A program made the translations under genes and the position numbers. This document shows positions 27,124-35,290 of a DNA stretch of 64,000 nt, piece after piece (within the stretch, counting starts at the first letter, position 1; the number at the start of each line of letters is the position of its first letter). The notes under the pieces are model-generated. The model did no database searches, was not told where the DNA came from, and worked only from the letters and a program-made list of their open reading frames with translations. The DNA is from Curtobacterium sp. HSID17257 (GTDB taxonomy: Bacteria; Actinomycetota; Actinomycetes; Actinomycetales; Microbacteriaceae), in contig NZ_RBLU01000006.1 in assembly GCF_003989515.1 (NCBI RefSeq), forward strand, positions 1 through 64,000, read 5' to 3'.

Positions 27124-28323
27124 ATGCCGGAGCCGATCGTCGTCAACCCGTTCAAGCCCGGAGCTGGCCGAGTCCCGCCGGTGCTCGCCGGTCGCGACGC
27201 GCTCCTGAAGAGCATCGAGCGGACGCTCGCCGAGACCCTCGTCACCGGCGAGGGCGGTCGGCCCGTCGTGATCTCGGGCCTCCGTGGGGTCGGCAAGACC
27301 GTTCTCCTCAACGAGATCGGCCGACGTGCCTCAGAGACGCGGCGGTGGTCCGTCGTCAAGCTCGAAGCGTCACGGAACCGCAGCCTCCAGCAGGGGTTGG
27401 TCCGTCAACTGCACGCAGCACTCAGGGGAACCCTCTCCCTCGGTGCGACGGTGGTCGAGCACTTCCGTGCTGCGCTCGGCGCCTTCCGCTCCTTCCAGGT
27501 GACCGTGGACCCGACCGGTACGTACAACTTCGGGATCAGCGTCGAGCCTTCGCCTGGTGTCGCCGACAGCGGCGACCTCGAGCGGGACCTCGAAGACCTC
27601 CTGCGCGAGGTCGGGATGGCCTTCCGGGCGATCGGCCACGGCTTGGCGATCACGGTCGATGAACTGCAGGAGGCGCCGAAGCACGATCTCAACGCCCTCA
27701 ACCTCGCGCTGCACGCGCTCGGCCAGGACACGCTTCCTGTCCCGGTGTACTTCGTCGGCACCGGATTGCCGTCGCTCCCAGCAGTCCTCGCAGACGCGAC
27801 GAGCTACGCGGAACGGCTGTACGACTACCGACGCCTCGACCTGCTCACCGACGACGAGACGCGCTTCGCGCTCACGGACCCGACCGAACGCGCTGGCGTG
27901 TACTGGGACCCGACCGCCCTCGAGCTCGCAGTGCGGTCGATCCAGGGCTACCCGTACTTCGCTCAAGCGTGCGGGAAGCACGTCTGGGACGCGCGCGCCG
28001 TCGAGGACTCCATCGATGCTCTCTCCGCGGAGACCGGGGTCCTCGCCGCGCGGGACGAGGTCGACCAGGGCCTGTACCAGTCGAGGTGGGACCGGGCCAC
28101 ACCGAAACAACGCGAGTTGATGCAGGCCATGGCAGCCGACGGCGAAGGACCTTCGGCGATCCAGGACCTGGTGGCCCGTACGGGCAAGACCCGCACCAGT
28201 GACCTCTCCGTCTCGCGGAACGAACTGATCAAGAACGGGCACATCTACGCGCCCGACCGCGGCTACCTCGCGTTCACCGTGCCGGGCATGGCTGACTTCA
28301 TCCACCGGAAGGCCAGGGGTTGA
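27124..28323 (+). CDS. AAA ATPase with C-terminal winged helix
   Basis: 399 aa. Walker A is GLRGVGKT (about residue 57), Walker B LAITVDELQEAP (about residue 180), and PKQRELMQAMAADGEGPSAI through NELIKNGHIYAPDRGYLAFTV forms a winged-helix tail. This Orc1/Cdc6-like or STAND-like arrangement occurs in many archaeal and actinobacterial ATPases of unknown role. There is no clear ribosome site; GATACT lies 13 bases before the ATG, so the message may be leaderless. First gene past the core-like region. Confidence 0.82.
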   Translation: MPEPIVVNPFKPGAGRVPPVLAGRDALLKSIERTLAETLVTGEGGRPVVISGLRGVGKTVLLNEIGRRASETRRWSVVKLEASRNRSLQQGLVRQLHAALRGTLSLGATVVEHFRAALGAFRSFQVTVDPTGTYNFGISVEPSPGVADSGDLERDLEDLLREVGMAFRAIGHGLAITVDELQEAPKHDLNALNLALHALGQDTLPVPVYFVGTGLPSLPAVLADATSYAERLYDYRRLDLLTDDETRFALTDPTERAGVYWDPTALELAVRSIQGYPYFAQACGKHVWDARAVEDSIDALSAETGVLAARDEVDQGLYQSRWDRATPKQRELMQAMAADGEGPSAIQDLVARTGKTRTSDLSVSRNELIKNGHIYAPDRGYLAFTVPGMADFIHRKARG

Positions 28324-28345
28324 CCTGCAGCAGCCCGTTCGTCAC

Positions 28346-28876
28346 TCACGCGTCCGGCGCGAGCACCTGGAACATGACGTGGTCGCGCCACTCCCCCGCG
28401 ATGCGGATGTACTCCGGTGCGAACCCGTACCGCTCGAAGCCGTTCCGCTCGAGCGCCCGCTGCGACGCCGTGTTCTCCGGCAGCGTCTCGGCCTGCACCC
28501 GGTGCAGCCCGAGCTCCCCGAATGCGTGGTCCACCGCGAGTCCGACCGCACGGGTCGCGTGCCCCTGCCGGGTGCGGTCGGCGCGGACCCAGTACCCGAG
28601 CGCACACGACTGCAGGGCTCCGCGGGTCACTCCGCTCAGGGTGATCCGTCCGAGCAACTCGTCGTCGTCTCCCACGATCACGAAGGGCACCGAGCCGCCC
28701 TTCTGCGCGGCGGCGAGCAGGACACCGATGGTCGCGCGCTGCCCTGTTTCGGTGAAGTAGCTGTGCGGACGCGTCGGCTCGAACGGTCGCAGGTGATCGG
28801 CGCTCGCGCGGACGATCCCGGCGAGCTCGGCCGCATCGGACAGCTCGATCGGTCGGAGGCGGGTCCCGGTGCTCAT
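28346..28876 (-). CDS. GNAT-family N-acetyltransferase, RimJ/RimL type
   Basis: 176 aa from ATG at 28876. LRPIELSDAAELAGIV begins the fold; ALGYWVRADRTRQGHATRAV carries the acetyl-CoA loop, and LHRVQAETLPENTASQRALER is the usual RimJ-type beta-5/alpha-4 region with NxAS. These acetylate protein N-termini or small amines; substrate unknown. Converges on the ATPase gene with a 22-base gap. Confidence 0.92.
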   Translation of the reverse strand: MSTGTRLRPIELSDAAELAGIVRASADHLRPFEPTRPHSYFTETGQRATIGVLLAAAQKGGSVPFVIVGDDDELLGRITLSGVTRGALQSCALGYWVRADRTRQGHATRAVGLAVDHAFGELGLHRVQAETLPENTASQRALERNGFERYGFAPEYIRIAGEWRDHVMFQVLAPDA

Positions 28877-29026
28877 GTGGGGGGTTTGCGGTTTTTGATA
28901 CTGCCGCTCAGGTGCTGGCCTCTGCTCGAGCGCAGCGGAAGCTTTGCATACCGCGATGGGGTGCTCTTGCATACGGCCAGGCTAGTGAGCGACCATTCCG
29001 CGACGACGGTACCTCCCGCGAGTGCA

Positions 29027-29960
29027 ATGGCCGACCTCTTTCGGGCTTCGGTGGGGGCCGGGGTGTCGGTGTCGCGGTTGGGGCTCCCGCGCAACGAGGG
29101 TGTCTGCGATCCTTCGACGATGGGAACGCACGCTTGGACCAACTGGAACGCTCATGCCGCAGGTGACGTCGAGCAGGAGTGGATGGAGGATGACCTGTAC
29201 TTAGACCGCTACTTCGTTGGCGGCCCGACGCAGCACGGCCCCTACGCGCTTACCAACGTCGTGGGTTTCGAGCAGGAGAACGCTCCGAGCGTTCGCCTAG
29301 CCTTGAAGCTCAGGTCTGGTGCTCACGCTGATCTCACACCGCGACTCGTCGTGGATGGCGAGTTAGCCCCCTCCGACTCGAAGTCGTACCACGGCGGGAC
29401 TCCCAGTGACGAGATAGCGGCACTCGTTGCGCTGACGTTGGGCGTCCGGCTAAGAGCAGCTGGGACGAGTCGGCTTTCCGGCTTCCATAAACCAGGCGTT
29501 GCGCCCGCCGATACTGCTGGAGGTTCCCGCGCTGGCTACACCGGGACGTTCCGGAAAGGAGTTCATCCCGGCCACGATGTCAAGAACGGTCGATCTCAGC
29601 CTGTTGGAGCGCCTGTCGAGCTTCCCGCGTATTGGCGATGAGGACCAGGTTGAGCTTGTTCGCGCAGCGCGAGCGTACGCGAGCGGCCTTTGGTGGTCGA
29701 ATGAGGATCCAAACCAGTCCTGGCTGTACCTTCTGACGGCGGTAGAAATCGCGGCCAACCACCGTCAGAAGATCTCAGCTTTTCCGGAGGAACTTATCGA
29801 GTTCCTGTGGCCGGAGCTGTGGGCGGTTTTGGCTTCCCTCGAATCGGCGCGGAGGGCGGAGGCGTCAAAGCTGATGGCGTCACAGATCCGGGCGACGAAG
29901 AAGTTCGTCGACAGATTCGAGAGTCTGGTCCGCCGAAGCCCAAGGTTCCCAGGCTCGTAG
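29027..29960 (+). pseudogene. Hypothetical protein gene split by a frameshift
   Basis: The first frame (from ATG 29027, or ATG 29120) reads a protein-like sequence with LDRYFVGGPTQHGPYALTN, KSYHGGTPSDEIAALVALTL and GVRLRAAGTSR, then loses sense near 29465-29490. The second frame takes over with QALRPPILLEVPALATPG, LLERLSSFPRIGDEDQVELV and NQSWLYLLTAVEIAAN to a stop at 29960. Joined, the two make one protein of about 310 aa of a family I know only as hypothetical in Actinobacteria. A one-base indel in a homopolymer-poor stretch is the simplest cause; sequencing error cannot be excluded. Confidence 0.6.
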
Positions 29961-30374
29961 GCGCGACAGCTCGTTGAGGGTCAGGCTATGCATCACTTCG
30001 ACCGTCGAACCCTCACGCAGAGCGCGGCCGTATCCATCGCCGAGGGCATGAGGCAAACGCATAAAATGACGTTACTGCAACTCCACACTCCGAGCCGAGG
30101 AACGACTCCTGTGACGGGCTGCCCGGTCGCCAACCCTCGTCAGCGTCCGATAGCCGATCCGCTACCGGTCGGACGGGACACCGTCGAGCGCCGCCGGCAC
30201 GCGCACCTTCGCGAAACCAAGTGTCATGTCAGCCGCAAGGAGGACCCGACCGAGTGAGTTGCTTTGGGCGACAAGCCAGACGGCGCCAACGGTCAAAAAC
30301 AACGCCAGGAGCACCAGCGCTAGTGAGATCGCCGCCCAAGGCATGCTCCGGAGTGTACGAGAAGTGCGTGCTCT
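29961..30374. other. Sparse intergenic region
   Basis: 414 bases holding only one short weak reading frame (30162-30344). Less GC-rich than the core. No hairpin or repeat stands out. Confidence 0.5.
30162..30344 (-). CDS. Small single-pass membrane protein, doubtful
   Basis: 60 aa. The N-terminus AAISLALVLLALFLTVGAVW is a strong transmembrane helix, followed by a soluble tail. A GGAG lies only a base or two before the ATG, which is too close for a good ribosome site. Kept because the helix is unlikely by chance. Confidence 0.35.
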   Translation of the reverse strand: MPWAAISLALVLLALFLTVGAVWLVAQSNSLGRVLLAADMTLGFAKVRVPAALDGVPSDR

Positions 30375-30611
30375 TCAACTGAGCGGGGCTGCTTCTGGCG
30401 GTTGTAGGAGCGTGTATTGGTAGCCGTTGCGCGCCATCGGTCGGTGCAGGCGATGATGCGTGGCTGCCCAGAGCCGCCCGTTGTACTGCAACCTTTCCGG
30501 GGCGGTTCCCCGCAGGGTCAGGGTGATATCAGGACCGGCGGGCTCTTGGAGGACGAGGGTCCGCAGCACTCCTGCGGGGTCGAGCGTGATGTGGGTTACT
30601 GAGTCCGACAT
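30375..30611 (-). CDS. Small hypothetical protein
   Basis: 78 aa from ATG at 30611 (MSDSVTHITLDPAGVLRTL). Mixed charge, one predicted beta-rich domain, no motif recognised. A weak GAGA-type ribosome site precedes it. Confidence 0.45.
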   Translation of the reverse strand: MSDSVTHITLDPAGVLRTLVLQEPAGPDITLTLRGTAPERLQYNGRLWAATHHRLHRPMARNGYQYTLLQPPEAAPLS

Positions 30612-30718
30612 GGTGTTTTTCTCGATCTCTGCGGTCAGCCGGTTGATGCCAGCGCGCGAGGACGAAGGCAAGTCGACCGGTCGGCGTGCCGTGCTGTGTC
30701 GGCGGTGAGCATGACTCC

Positions 30719-31219
30719 TTACGGCGCCTCAGACCGGCGTTCTGTGACGCTGTCTGGTACGCCGGCCGTCGCATCGTCGGAGGTGTCCGGGGTGAAGTGA
30801 ATTCTTTCGGCGGCGCGGGTGATGTCTTGGGCGCGAGCTATCTGAGCATCTTGCGCGGTCTGCGCGTCAGCACGTGACTGGCGCATGGCCGTCAGGGCGT
30901 CGGTGCTGATCTCGTGGACGATGTTTGCGATGGCGGTGGCGAGACCGCGTTCGAGCTGGCCGAGGTTGGTGTTGCCGATGATCAAGCGCCGGTCGTGGAC
31001 GGCCAGGGTCACATCCCGGTAGCCGGCACGCTGCAGCGAGTGGTGACTCGCTGAGCCTTCCAGTGCCGCAATCTCCTGCGGGTTGGGTCGCCGATTGAAG
31101 ACGGCGGGAACGTCGTAGAATCGCTCGGCTGTGTCGGTGCCAAGAGACGTCGGAAGGCCGGACGCAACGACGCTCGTCAGTGCGAGGTGCTGGTCAGCAG
31201 TGGTGGATGAGCCGGTCAT
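30719..31219 (-). CDS. Hypothetical protein, paralogue of the gene at 33152
   Basis: 166 aa from ATG at 31219, GGAAG site nine bases upstream. Shares long blocks with the protein at 33152: ALTSVVASGLP, RFYDVPAVFNRRP, DRRLIIGNTNLGQLERGLAT, and a helical tail with AAERIHF. No known domain identified. The two copies flank a three-gene stretch with a desaturase, as though that unit was inserted or the gene was duplicated around it. Confidence 0.65.
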   Translation of the reverse strand: MTGSSTTADQHLALTSVVASGLPTSLGTDTAERFYDVPAVFNRRPNPQEIAALEGSASHHSLQRAGYRDVTLAVHDRRLIIGNTNLGQLERGLATAIANIVHEISTDALTAMRQSRADAQTAQDAQIARAQDITRAAERIHFTPDTSDDATAGVPDSVTERRSEAP

Positions 31220-31398
31220 GGTGACTGCTTCCGTCGACGGTGGTGACCGCCAGAGTGCGTGCGCCGCTGCGAGCATCGTGGTCGGAACCGTCTGAAGGAA
31301 GTCTCCTCCTCGCCGCTGGTGACGGCGTGCAGCTTCCAAACAGCCGTGACTAGGGACCCCTTCGTTGCTCATCATCCGGGGACGAGGAGGGTGGTGAC

Positions 31399-31650
31399 AT
31401 GAGGACACGACTGCAAGCCCGCGGGCAATGGGGCTGGCCCGTCGTCGCTCTCGAGGGGCACTCGATCGGTCGGATTCGGCCGCAGCGCGACGGGTTCCGA
31501 GCGCTGGCGCACCAGCAGGACGGTGTCGTCCGTGTGCTCGGCCTGTTCGATAGCAGGAGCCGCGCGCTCCTCGCCGTGGAAGCGGCGGACAGCGACCGCA
31601 CGGCATTCGAAGCCAGATGTTCACGGGTGGAACGCATCCGTAGGCCGTAG
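31399..31650 (+). CDS. Small hypothetical protein
   Basis: 83 aa with an excellent GGAGG ribosome site eight bases before the ATG. GQWGWPVVALEGHSIGRIRP and the following strands suggest a small beta domain. Function unknown. Upstream of the desaturase on the same strand, 74 bases away. Confidence 0.6.
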   Translation: MRTRLQARGQWGWPVVALEGHSIGRIRPQRDGFRALAHQQDGVVRVLGLFDSRSRALLAVEAADSDRTAFEARCSRVERIRRP

Positions 31651-31724
31651 CGTTGCATCAAGCGCGGATGCGTCAACTCTCCGGATCGGTCGAAGGATCG
31701 CTCACCACAGAAGGTCGGTCCTCG

Positions 31725-32831
31725 ATGACGACCACCCCGCTCGCCCCCGGTTTCACCCGGACCCGTCCCGGTCCCGGCAGCCGCAACGGCACGTCGACCT
31801 ACTCCGCGCTGCTGGCGCAGGTGAAGGAGAACGGCCTGCTCCGACGGCGCACCTGCTTCTACTGGTCCCTGTTCGGCAGCCTGGTCGCCGGCCTCGCACT
31901 CGCCTGGGTGGCGTTCGCGTTCCTCGGTGACTCGTGGCTCCAGCTGATCGTGGCGGGAGCGCTCGGCGTGATCTTCACGCAGTTCGCGTTCCTGTCGCAC
32001 GAGGCTGCGCACCGTCAGGTCTTCGCGTCGCAGAAGTGGAACGACCATGCCGGCCGGTGGCTCGGGACGTTCCTGGTGGGCTTGAGCTACTCGTGGTGGA
32101 TGAACAAGCACACCCGCCACCACGGCAACCCGAACACCGTCGGAAAGGACCCCGACATCGCATCAGGTGTCCTCCGCTTCACCCCCGAGGACGCCGCCAA
32201 CGCACCCCGCGGCCTGCACAGCTTCACGGGGCACCAGGGCTGGTTGTTCTTCCCCCTCCTCACGCTCGAGGGCCTCAATCTGCACTGGAACGCCGCCCGA
32301 GCCATTGCCGTCGGGGCGAACACGAAGGCCGATCGTCGCGGCCGCACCGTCGAGGGGACGCTGCTCGTCGCTCGCTTCGGCATCTACCTGACGGTGGTGT
32401 TCTGGTTCCTGCCGTTCGGGATGGCGTGCGCGTTCCTCGGCGTGCAGCTGGCGGTGTTCGGCGTGATGATGGGTGCGTCGTTCGCGCCGAACCACAAGGG
32501 CATGCCGACGATCGCGCACGATGCGAAGGTCGACTTCTTCTCGCGGCAGGTGCGGACCTCGCGCAACATCCGGGGCGGCTGGTGGGTGTCCTTCCTGATG
32601 GGTGGGCTGAACTACCAGGTGGAGCACCACCTGTTCCCGTCGATGCCGCGTCCGGCGCTGAAGCAGGCCCGCCTGCTGGTGCGGGACCACTGCGACACCC
32701 TCGACGTGCCGTACACCGAGACGACGCTGCTGCGGTCGTACGGGATCGTCGTGCGGTACCTCAACCGGGTCGGGCTCGCCGCCCGCGACCCCTTCGCCTG
32801 CCCGCTCGTCACCGAGCTCCGGATCCACTGA
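31725..32831 (+). CDS. Fatty acid desaturase, acyl-lipid/acyl-CoA front-end type
   Basis: 368 aa from ATG at 31725 with AAGG upstream. Three histidine boxes typical of membrane di-iron desaturases: HEAAH (about residue 92), HTRHH (about residue 127), and QVEHH in NYQVEHHLFPSM (about residue 305). Four hydrophobic helices in two pairs. The third box with Q instead of H is the mark of delta-5/6-type desaturases; there is no fused cytochrome b5. It introduces a double bond into membrane lipid acyl chains, a cold or fluidity response in other bacteria. Confidence 0.93.
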   Translation: MTTTPLAPGFTRTRPGPGSRNGTSTYSALLAQVKENGLLRRRTCFYWSLFGSLVAGLALAWVAFAFLGDSWLQLIVAGALGVIFTQFAFLSHEAAHRQVFASQKWNDHAGRWLGTFLVGLSYSWWMNKHTRHHGNPNTVGKDPDIASGVLRFTPEDAANAPRGLHSFTGHQGWLFFPLLTLEGLNLHWNAARAIAVGANTKADRRGRTVEGTLLVARFGIYLTVVFWFLPFGMACAFLGVQLAVFGVMMGASFAPNHKGMPTIAHDAKVDFFSRQVRTSRNIRGGWWVSFLMGGLNYQVEHHLFPSMPRPALKQARLLVRDHCDTLDVPYTETTLLRSYGIVVRYLNRVGLAARDPFACPLVTELRIH

Positions 32832-32858
32832 CCACCACCCGTGACAGGAAGTACCTCC

Positions 32859-33026
32859 ATGAAGACCGTCATCGTCCTCCTCACCCTCTGGGTCATCCTC
32901 GCGATCGTGGGCTTCGCGCTGAAGGGGCTGCTCTGGCTCGCGATCATCGGCATCGTCCTGTTCGTCGGAACCGTGGTCTTCGGGGCCGTCCGACGCTCCG
33001 GACGCAAGGCCAGGCGCGTCAACTGA
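32859..33026 (+). CDS. Small membrane protein after the desaturase
   Basis: 55 aa, ATG with GGAA upstream, 27 bases after the desaturase. Two adjoining hydrophobic segments (IVLLTLWVILAIVGFAL, LLWLAIIGIVLFVGTVVF) and a basic tail SGRKARRVN. Likely co-transcribed; role unknown. Confidence 0.7.
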   Translation: MKTVIVLLTLWVILAIVGFALKGLLWLAIIGIVLFVGTVVFGAVRRSGRKARRVN

Positions 33027-33151
33027 GCCCGGCAGCCCCCTCACACGCATCGGTTCGCACGGTCGCGGTCGTCCTCAACCCAACTAAAACCGACCAACAC
33101 CGACTGCAGGGAGCATCCGGCGCGGCTGCCGTCCGGTACGGGTGGAGATCG

Positions 33152-33844
33152 ATGCGCTGGTACCCGACAGCAGCTAACGACGGCGGCCGCGCCGCCGCAC
33201 GAGCAGCCGCTGACAACGCCCCGGACGTCATCCTCGCTCGTGCGTTCCACTCAGCCCAAACGGGTGCACTGACGAGCGTCGTCGCATCCGGACTCCCCGT
33301 GGACCTCGGAGAGTCGACGACCGATCGGTTCTACGACGTCCCAGCAGTGTTCGACCGCCGCCCCCGCAACATGGAGGTGGACGCGCTACGCGGCTCCTCC
33401 GGGCATCGACGGCTCATGGAGTACGGCTACTCCGAGGTCACGATGAACGTCAGCGACCGCCGGCTCATCATCGGCCACACCAGCCTCGGCCAACTCGAGC
33501 GCGGCCTGGCGACCGTGATCGCCACGATCGTCGACAACACCAGCCGTGAGTCCCTCGCGGAGAACGAGCGACTGCGGCAGCTTGCCCGCAGCGACCATGA
33601 CCAGCGAGCCGACCGCGCGCACGACGTCGCGATCGCGGCCGAACGCATCCGTTTCATCCCCATGCGCGGCGCGGTACCGGCTTCGACACCCGAATCGGTG
33701 TCCAAGCGGCACAGCCTGTCGCGGCCGGCTGGACACGCAGTGAAGCCACCAAGCTGGGATAACGCCACTCGCGTCCAGGGCCCGAACAGTCCAAGTGGAA
33801 GCGGTGAAGTGGGTGCGGGCGACGGCGCAACGGCACGCCGATGA
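33152..33844 (+). CDS. Hypothetical protein with diacylglycerol-kinase-like N-terminal remnant
   Basis: 230 aa from ATG at 33152. Residues from about 30 on match the paralogue at 30719 (TSVVASGLP, RFYDVPAVFDRRP, DRRLIIGHTSLGQLERGLAT). The same frame is open and protein-like upstream, from 33053: VAVVLNPTKTDQHRL resembles the first strand of diacylglycerol kinases such as the one at 63047 (AAVVYNPVKVDLETL). The kinase similarity ends where GGDGTVR should be (here RAFHSAQTG), and no ATG, GTG or TTG precedes the remnant. So either a fusion gene lost its start, or a shorter protein begins at 33152. No enzymatic role is expected. Confidence 0.55.
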   Translation: MRWYPTAANDGGRAAARAAADNAPDVILARAFHSAQTGALTSVVASGLPVDLGESTTDRFYDVPAVFDRRPRNMEVDALRGSSGHRRLMEYGYSEVTMNVSDRRLIIGHTSLGQLERGLATVIATIVDNTSRESLAENERLRQLARSDHDQRADRAHDVAIAAERIRFIPMRGAVPASTPESVSKRHSLSRPAGHAVKPPSWDNATRVQGPNSPSGSGEVGAGDGATARR

Positions 33845-34377
33845 GCCCGGGTTTCCCCGCCATGAGCTTCTCCATCCCAGAATGTTTCAATTTGGTGAAC
33901 CGGTAGCGCACAGATCACTGGCGGGGTATGGTTACTCTCAAGTGACCCCGAACCCTGGCCGCTGGATTGAAATCTTCGTCCCGCCATCGCAGGAGTCCTC
34001 ATCGAGAAGCGAATGATTCGGCGAGCCCGCCGCGACGCTTCCGGAAAACGCGCTGGTTGGACGAGCAAGGCCGCGAAACCTTGGACATTGCTAGCGCTTT
34101 CCGATCAGGGTTTCGCGTGGCGGAGCGTGCCGTGCAGGGGTGGATGCGCGGCGCGTTCATGGCCGGTGGGACTTTGACCCGAACAGAGTCTCACCGGCCT
34201 TTGTCAGAGCGTCTGCTCCTGGCAACTTCTCCGCATGCGGCCGTCTGATGTGGGAGAATTTCCCCGGCAAAGCGCGACAATCTCAAAGTCTACGTTCAGA
34301 CGCCCCGGAAGAGTAAGGTCGTTATCACTTCGGTTTCCGTTCGGGTCGGAACCGAAGAGGGATGCATGTGGTCCCCG
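33845..34377. other. Region without a supported gene
   Basis: 533 bases. Several frames of 70-95 codons are open on the plus strand (for example from 33795 and 33967) but lack ribosome sites, overlap each other and show no family features. AT content is higher than in the core. Probably decayed coding DNA. Confidence 0.5.
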
Positions 34378-34407
34378 CGAGCCGGGCTGCCCACAGCACC
34401 CGGCTCG
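34378..34407 (-). terminator. Terminator of the ANTAR regulator gene
   Basis: 9-bp arms cgagccggg / cccggctcg with a 12-base loop, 13 bases past the stop at 34420. Confidence 0.65.
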
Positions 34408-34419
34408 TGCCACACCAGG

Positions 34420-35154
34420 TCAGGGATGTGCTTCCAGAAGCGTCATCACGGGAATCTCTCCCCGCACGACAGCGTCGCCGATGTCCACCAAACGGCGTTG
34501 TGTGCTGCGCGCATGGCGTCTGAGCAGCTCCCGCGCGGTCTCGATGTCGACCTCGAGCGCGCGGGCAACGAACCCTTTGGCCTGCTCGATCGCGGCTCGG
34601 CTAGCCAGAGCGCGCTGCATCTGGTCCGCGGCGGACAGCGCTGTCGTGATCGTGCGCTGTTGCAAAACGCTGATTGTCGCCACGTCGGCCAACGCCTGCG
34701 CCCCTCTTGCGTCAGTGGCGTTCAAGGCGCCCTCGGTTTCCCGGAACAGGTTCAACGAGCCGATGACCTCCGCGCGCAGCCGCAGGGGAATCGCGTGCAC
34801 TCCGGCGTAGCCGTGCTCCCGCGAAGCTTCTCCGAATCGCGGCCAGCGTCGTCGAAGCGCTTCGGCAGATTCAGATGTAACCAACTTGCCGCTCGTGACG
34901 GCATCGATGCAAGGCCCCTCGCCCGCGTCGAGTTGCAGCAGGCCGATAAAACCGCTTCGATCACTTGTCGAGGCGACCACTCGGAGCGCGCCGGACTCAT
35001 CGAGGAGATGGATCGCGCCGGCTTCGGCATCGAACAGTTCGACCGCGCTATCGACAAGGGTCTGCAAGACTTCTACGACGTCGTAGTCCGCCACCAGACT
35101 GTCGGTGAGCGTAACGAACGTCTCGACGAGGCGCCTTTCTCGTGCCCGATTCAT
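34420..35154 (-). CDS. GAF and ANTAR domain regulator
   Basis: 244 aa from ATG at 35154, preceded by GGGAGGGG; an ATG at 35181 lies upstream of that site and is less likely. The GAF domain covers about residues 15-160 (LFDAEAGAIHLLDESGALRV, GEGPCIDAVTSGKLV, GYAGVHAIPLRLRAEVIGSL). The C-terminal ANTAR RNA-binding domain is in AIEQAKGFVARALEVDIETA and RRHARSTQRRLVDIGDAVV. ANTAR proteins bind paired hairpins in leader RNAs and prevent termination. Target unknown. Confidence 0.92.
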   Translation of the reverse strand: MNRARERRLVETFVTLTDSLVADYDVVEVLQTLVDSAVELFDAEAGAIHLLDESGALRVVASTSDRSGFIGLLQLDAGEGPCIDAVTSGKLVTSESAEALRRRWPRFGEASREHGYAGVHAIPLRLRAEVIGSLNLFRETEGALNATDARGAQALADVATISVLQQRTITTALSAADQMQRALASRAAIEQAKGFVARALEVDIETARELLRRHARSTQRRLVDIGDAVVRGEIPVMTLLEAHP

Positions 35155-35290
35155 CAAATTCCCCTCCCAATTTCTCTTCAACCATATTGCATCGAGTGAT
35201 CCACCTGAAGCATGATGACGCCGAGACAGCGGTCAGCAAAGCGCCGCGGTGATCCGCGTTACCTGCCGTGCCCAGCTCTCCCATGCTGGA

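Noticed and set aside
31934-33844. 636-codon frame running through the desaturase into the gene at 33152
   Set aside because: The first half overlaps the desaturase, which has all three histidine boxes in another frame. Only the part after about 33053 is protein-like.
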